From Hydrocarboniphaga daqingensis (lineage in GTDB: Bacteria; Pseudomonadota; Gammaproteobacteria; Nevskiales; Nevskiaceae): a stretch of 64,000 nucleotides of DNA. The stretch is taken from contig NZ_FQWZ01000005.1 in NCBI RefSeq assembly GCF_900129825.1, positions 304,897 to 368,896 of the forward strand, read 5' to 3'. The notes below the pieces were generated by a model. It saw nothing but the letters and a program-made list of their open reading frames with translations, was not told the origin of the DNA and ran no database searches. Positions 62,192 through 64,000 of this stretch are shown one piece after another. Each line of letters starts with the position of its first letter. The stretch's first letter is position 1. The translations under genes were made by a program, and so were the position numbers.

Positions 62192-63418
62192 TCACGGCAG
62201 CAATGCGTAAAGGCGGGCCAGCGCCGCACTCCCATCGGCACCCTGGACACTTGCGAGTGTCGCGTGCGCATCGGTCTTGCGGCCTGCCTGCAGCTGCGCA
62301 TATCCCAGATGCAGCCGCGCCTCGTCGGGCTTCTTCAGCCCTCCCTTGGCAATACCGGCCTGAATCAATTGGAGCCCTTGCTCGTATTGGCCGTAACCAA
62401 TCCGATTAAGTCCGCTGCTGACCAGCGCGTCGCCGGTAGCTTGGGATGCCGCCGCTTTGTCGCCTTCGGCCAGCGTGGCCTGATCGTCGGCCAGCTTGCG
62501 TGCGACCAAGTCCCTGAGCTGCTGATGGCGTGCGGCATCGGGGCCGGTGCCAAGCCGCTGGCGTGCATAGCCGTCACGCAAATAGCGATCGGCCTCGCCG
62601 GGGTACCCGGCCTGCAACGCCAGTTGCGCGGCGTCGATGTCGTCATCGGCGTCGGCCATTGTCCCGCTGGCTGCGCGCAGCCGATAGACATCCAGCATCA
62701 GCCGTGGAGAGAAGCCCGGCTGATTGCGCACACGCGACAGCAAGTCGGGCCAGTACGCCGGGTCCGGGTGGTAGCGAAGCAGCTTTTCCAACGCCAGCAC
62801 GTAGCCAGCGTCGTCCTGAAGCTTTTGCGCGCAGCTGGCGAGTAGCTTCAGCTGCAGATCGGTCGGCGCCTGGCCGGCCTGCTCCAATGCCGCGAGCTGT
62901 GCCAGCATTTCGCGTTGGGCTGCCGCGATGTCGCCACTCAAGTACAAGGCCTGCGGCATCAGCGACAGCGTCGCGGCCGTGGTGCCGCCTGCGTCGCGAT
63001 ACTGCTGCAGATACCGGGCCGCTTTCGGGTAATCCTTGGCCGCATAACTCAGCCGCGCGACGATCTCGTAGGTCGCCGCCTTTTCATCGGCTGGGAACTG
63101 CGGCGCCTGCAACGCTGCCTCGTACGCAGCAACCGCGGTCACCGCATCACCGAGACTGGCCGCGACGGCGGCGCGCAAGCGGTTGATGATGTAGGTCTCG
63201 TAGGGCGTCAACGAGCCGACCTTCTCAGCCGCCGCCAGCTTGTCCCGTGCGGCGGCGTAGTCCTTGGCCTGCAACGCCTTTTGTGCATCCTGCAACGGTT
63301 TGCCGACTTCGGGACGCACGCCTTCGGCAGCGGGGGCGGCCATCGCGGACGACATGGCCACCAGCGCTGCAGTGAGCATCAAAATCCGACCGCGGTGCAT
63401 CGTCGAACGAGACGTCAT
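62192..63418 (-). CDS. Secreted TPR-repeat protein downstream of exbD
   Basis: 408 aa from the ATG at 63418. A signal peptide (HRGRILMLTAALVAMSSAMA, cleavage near AMAA) is followed by alpha-helical TPR-like repeats throughout: DAQKALQAKDYAAARDKLAA, ATYEIVARLSYAAKDYPKAA, AAQLALQAGYPGEADRYLRD, LIQAGIAKGGLKKPDEARLH. It is all periplasmic with no membrane anchor. The exbD stop is 6 bases upstream. TPR proteins beside TonB-ExbBD operons occur in several gammaproteobacteria and help a second TonB system; this one probably plays that role. Confidence 0.8.
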   Translation of the reverse strand: MTSRSTMHRGRILMLTAALVAMSSAMAAPAAEGVRPEVGKPLQDAQKALQAKDYAAARDKLAAAEKVGSLTPYETYIINRLRAAVAASLGDAVTAVAAYEAALQAPQFPADEKAATYEIVARLSYAAKDYPKAARYLQQYRDAGGTTAATLSLMPQALYLSGDIAAAQREMLAQLAALEQAGQAPTDLQLKLLASCAQKLQDDAGYVLALEKLLRYHPDPAYWPDLLSRVRNQPGFSPRLMLDVYRLRAASGTMADADDDIDAAQLALQAGYPGEADRYLRDGYARQRLGTGPDAARHQQLRDLVARKLADDQATLAEGDKAAASQATGDALVSSGLNRIGYGQYEQGLQLIQAGIAKGGLKKPDEARLHLGYAQLQAGRKTDAHATLASVQGADGSAALARLYALLP

Positions 63419-63424
63419 CGGCAA

Positions 63425-63865
63425 CTACTGCATGAACTGTTCATTGCCGACGATGCCGACCTTGGTCACGCCCAGGCGTTGGGCCGAGGCCAGGACGGCG
63501 GCGACGTACTTGTATTCCACCAGCTTGTTGGGCCGGATGTGAAACTCGCTCTGGTTCTCACCCGCCTGCGCCTCGCGGCGGAAGTTCGCTTCCAGCGTGG
63601 CGCGGTCCATCGGCGTGCCGTTCCAAAGCACCGTGCCGTCGAAGTCGATCTCCAACTCCACTGCCGGCGGCGGCGGGGCCTCGCTCGGCGGCGTGTTCGC
63701 CTGCGGCATGTCCAGCTTCACCGCGTGCGTCTGGATCGGGATCGTGATGATCAGCATCACCAGCAGCACCAGCATCACGTCGATCAGCGGCGTCGTGTTG
63801 ACGTCCACCACCACGTCCGGGTCGCCGTTGCTGCCCCCGCCCGATCCGCCTACGTTCATTCCCAT
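63425..63865 (-). CDS. exbD: Biopolymer transport protein ExbD
   Basis: 146 aa. A single inner-membrane anchor with the functional Asp in VNTTPLIDVMLVLLVMLII, preceded by a Gly-rich cytoplasmic N-terminus and followed by a periplasmic domain (VELEIDFDGTVLWNGTPMDR, VEYKYVAAVLASAQRLGVTK). It couples the proton gradient to TonB with ExbB. GAG of the previous stop codon region (TAGGAG) provides the ribosome site. It is the second of two tandem exbD genes. Confidence 0.95.
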   Translation of the reverse strand: MGMNVGGSGGGSNGDPDVVVDVNTTPLIDVMLVLLVMLIITIPIQTHAVKLDMPQANTPPSEAPPPPAVELEIDFDGTVLWNGTPMDRATLEANFRREAQAGENQSEFHIRPNKLVEYKYVAAVLASAQRLGVTKVGIVGNEQFMQ

Positions 63866-63875
63866 CGTCTTGCTC

Positions 63876-64000
63876 CTAGCCGTTCTTCGGCGGTGGTTCG
63901 GTGATGAAGCCGATCTTGGCGATCCCCGCTCGCTGGCAGGTCACCATCACCGTTCCGATCGCCTGGTAGCGCGCCACCTGATCCCCGCGGATGTGAATCT
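63876..64000 (-). CDS. exbD: Biopolymer transport protein ExbD (C-terminal end)
   Basis: Only the last 41 codons are inside the window; the 5' part lies beyond the right edge. The readable tail is HIRGDQVARYQAIGTVMVTC then RAGIAKIGFITEP and PPKNG. IHIRGDQVARYQAIGTVM and AGIAKIGFITEPP are typical of the ExbD periplasmic end. It is a paralogue of the next gene, whose start is 10 bases after this stop. Confidence 0.88.
   Translation of the reverse strand, partial: IHIRGDQVARYQAIGTVMVTCQRAGIAKIGFITEPPPKNG

Overview
This 64 kb window is ordinary chromosome of a high-GC gammaproteobacterium. It looks closest to the Xanthomonadales (Lysobacterales). The pointers are a pcnB-folK-panBCD-pgi cluster, two consecutive exbD genes, a class I fructose-bisphosphate aldolase, a Bcp/PrxQ peroxiredoxin with its two cysteines 36 residues apart, a recC-recB-recD operon, and the long tsaE-amiB-mutL-miaA-hfq-hflX-hflK-hflC-purA block. 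I cannot name the genus. Coding density is very high. There is no gene-free stretch over about 300 bases, and I see no CRISPR array, insertion sequence, prophage or rRNA gene.

Region by region: 0-2.3 kb ends the succinylase lysine branch (dapD end, dapE) and an alpha/beta hydrolase. At 2.3-5.2 kb, reading leftward, are a 5'-nucleotidase, an SDR oxidoreductase and fructose-bisphosphate aldolase. At 5.4-11.6 kb is an exopolysaccharide secretion locus of Yjb/Gfc type: YjbE-like peptide, a large six-SLBB OPX protein, YjbH barrel, and a YjbF lipoprotein on the opposite strand. At 11.9-18.9 kb are tRNA-Arg, tRNA-Ser, dapA with a small lipoprotein, gcvR-bcp, a PIN-PhoH ATPase, radA and a PP2C phosphatase. 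At 18.9-27.7 kb, mostly leftward, are a sugar transferase, alr, dnaB, rplI-rpsR-rpsF, rlmB, an OmpA-like lipoprotein and rnr. At 27.7-40.8 kb are tRNA-Leu and the purA-hisZ-hfl-hfq-miaA-mutL-amiB-tsaE-nnr block. queG and an unstudied pair (periplasmic C39-like peptidase plus PA2779-type protein) follow. At 43.3-50.6 kb are pgi, a 2OG-oxygenase-like gene, panD, panC, panB, a deoxynucleoside kinase, folK and pcnB. At 50.7-60.4 kb are tRNA-Glu, a hydrolase and recD-recB-recC. At 60.4-64 kb are a PrpR-type sigma-54 activator and a TPR/ExbD/ExbD operon cut by the window end.

Most of the window is housekeeping: lysine, pantothenate, purine, histidine and queuosine synthesis, translation, replication, repair and RNA decay. 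Two loci are the most open. One is the rearranged Yjb/OPX export locus, where an OPX protein and a YjbH barrel are co-transcribed with a one-base gap. The other is the PA2778/PA2779-type pair, where a lipid-anchored C39-like peptidase sits beside a secreted protein that carries a Gly-Gly just before a hydrophobic tail. This suggests, but does not prove, a protease-substrate pair.

Many starts are not ATG (GTG for the aldolase, phoH, nnr, miaA, mutL, panC and the kinase; TTG for yjbH, hflX and pcnB). Where I moved a start I give the reason. All functional calls come from reading motifs and gene order; no database search was run.
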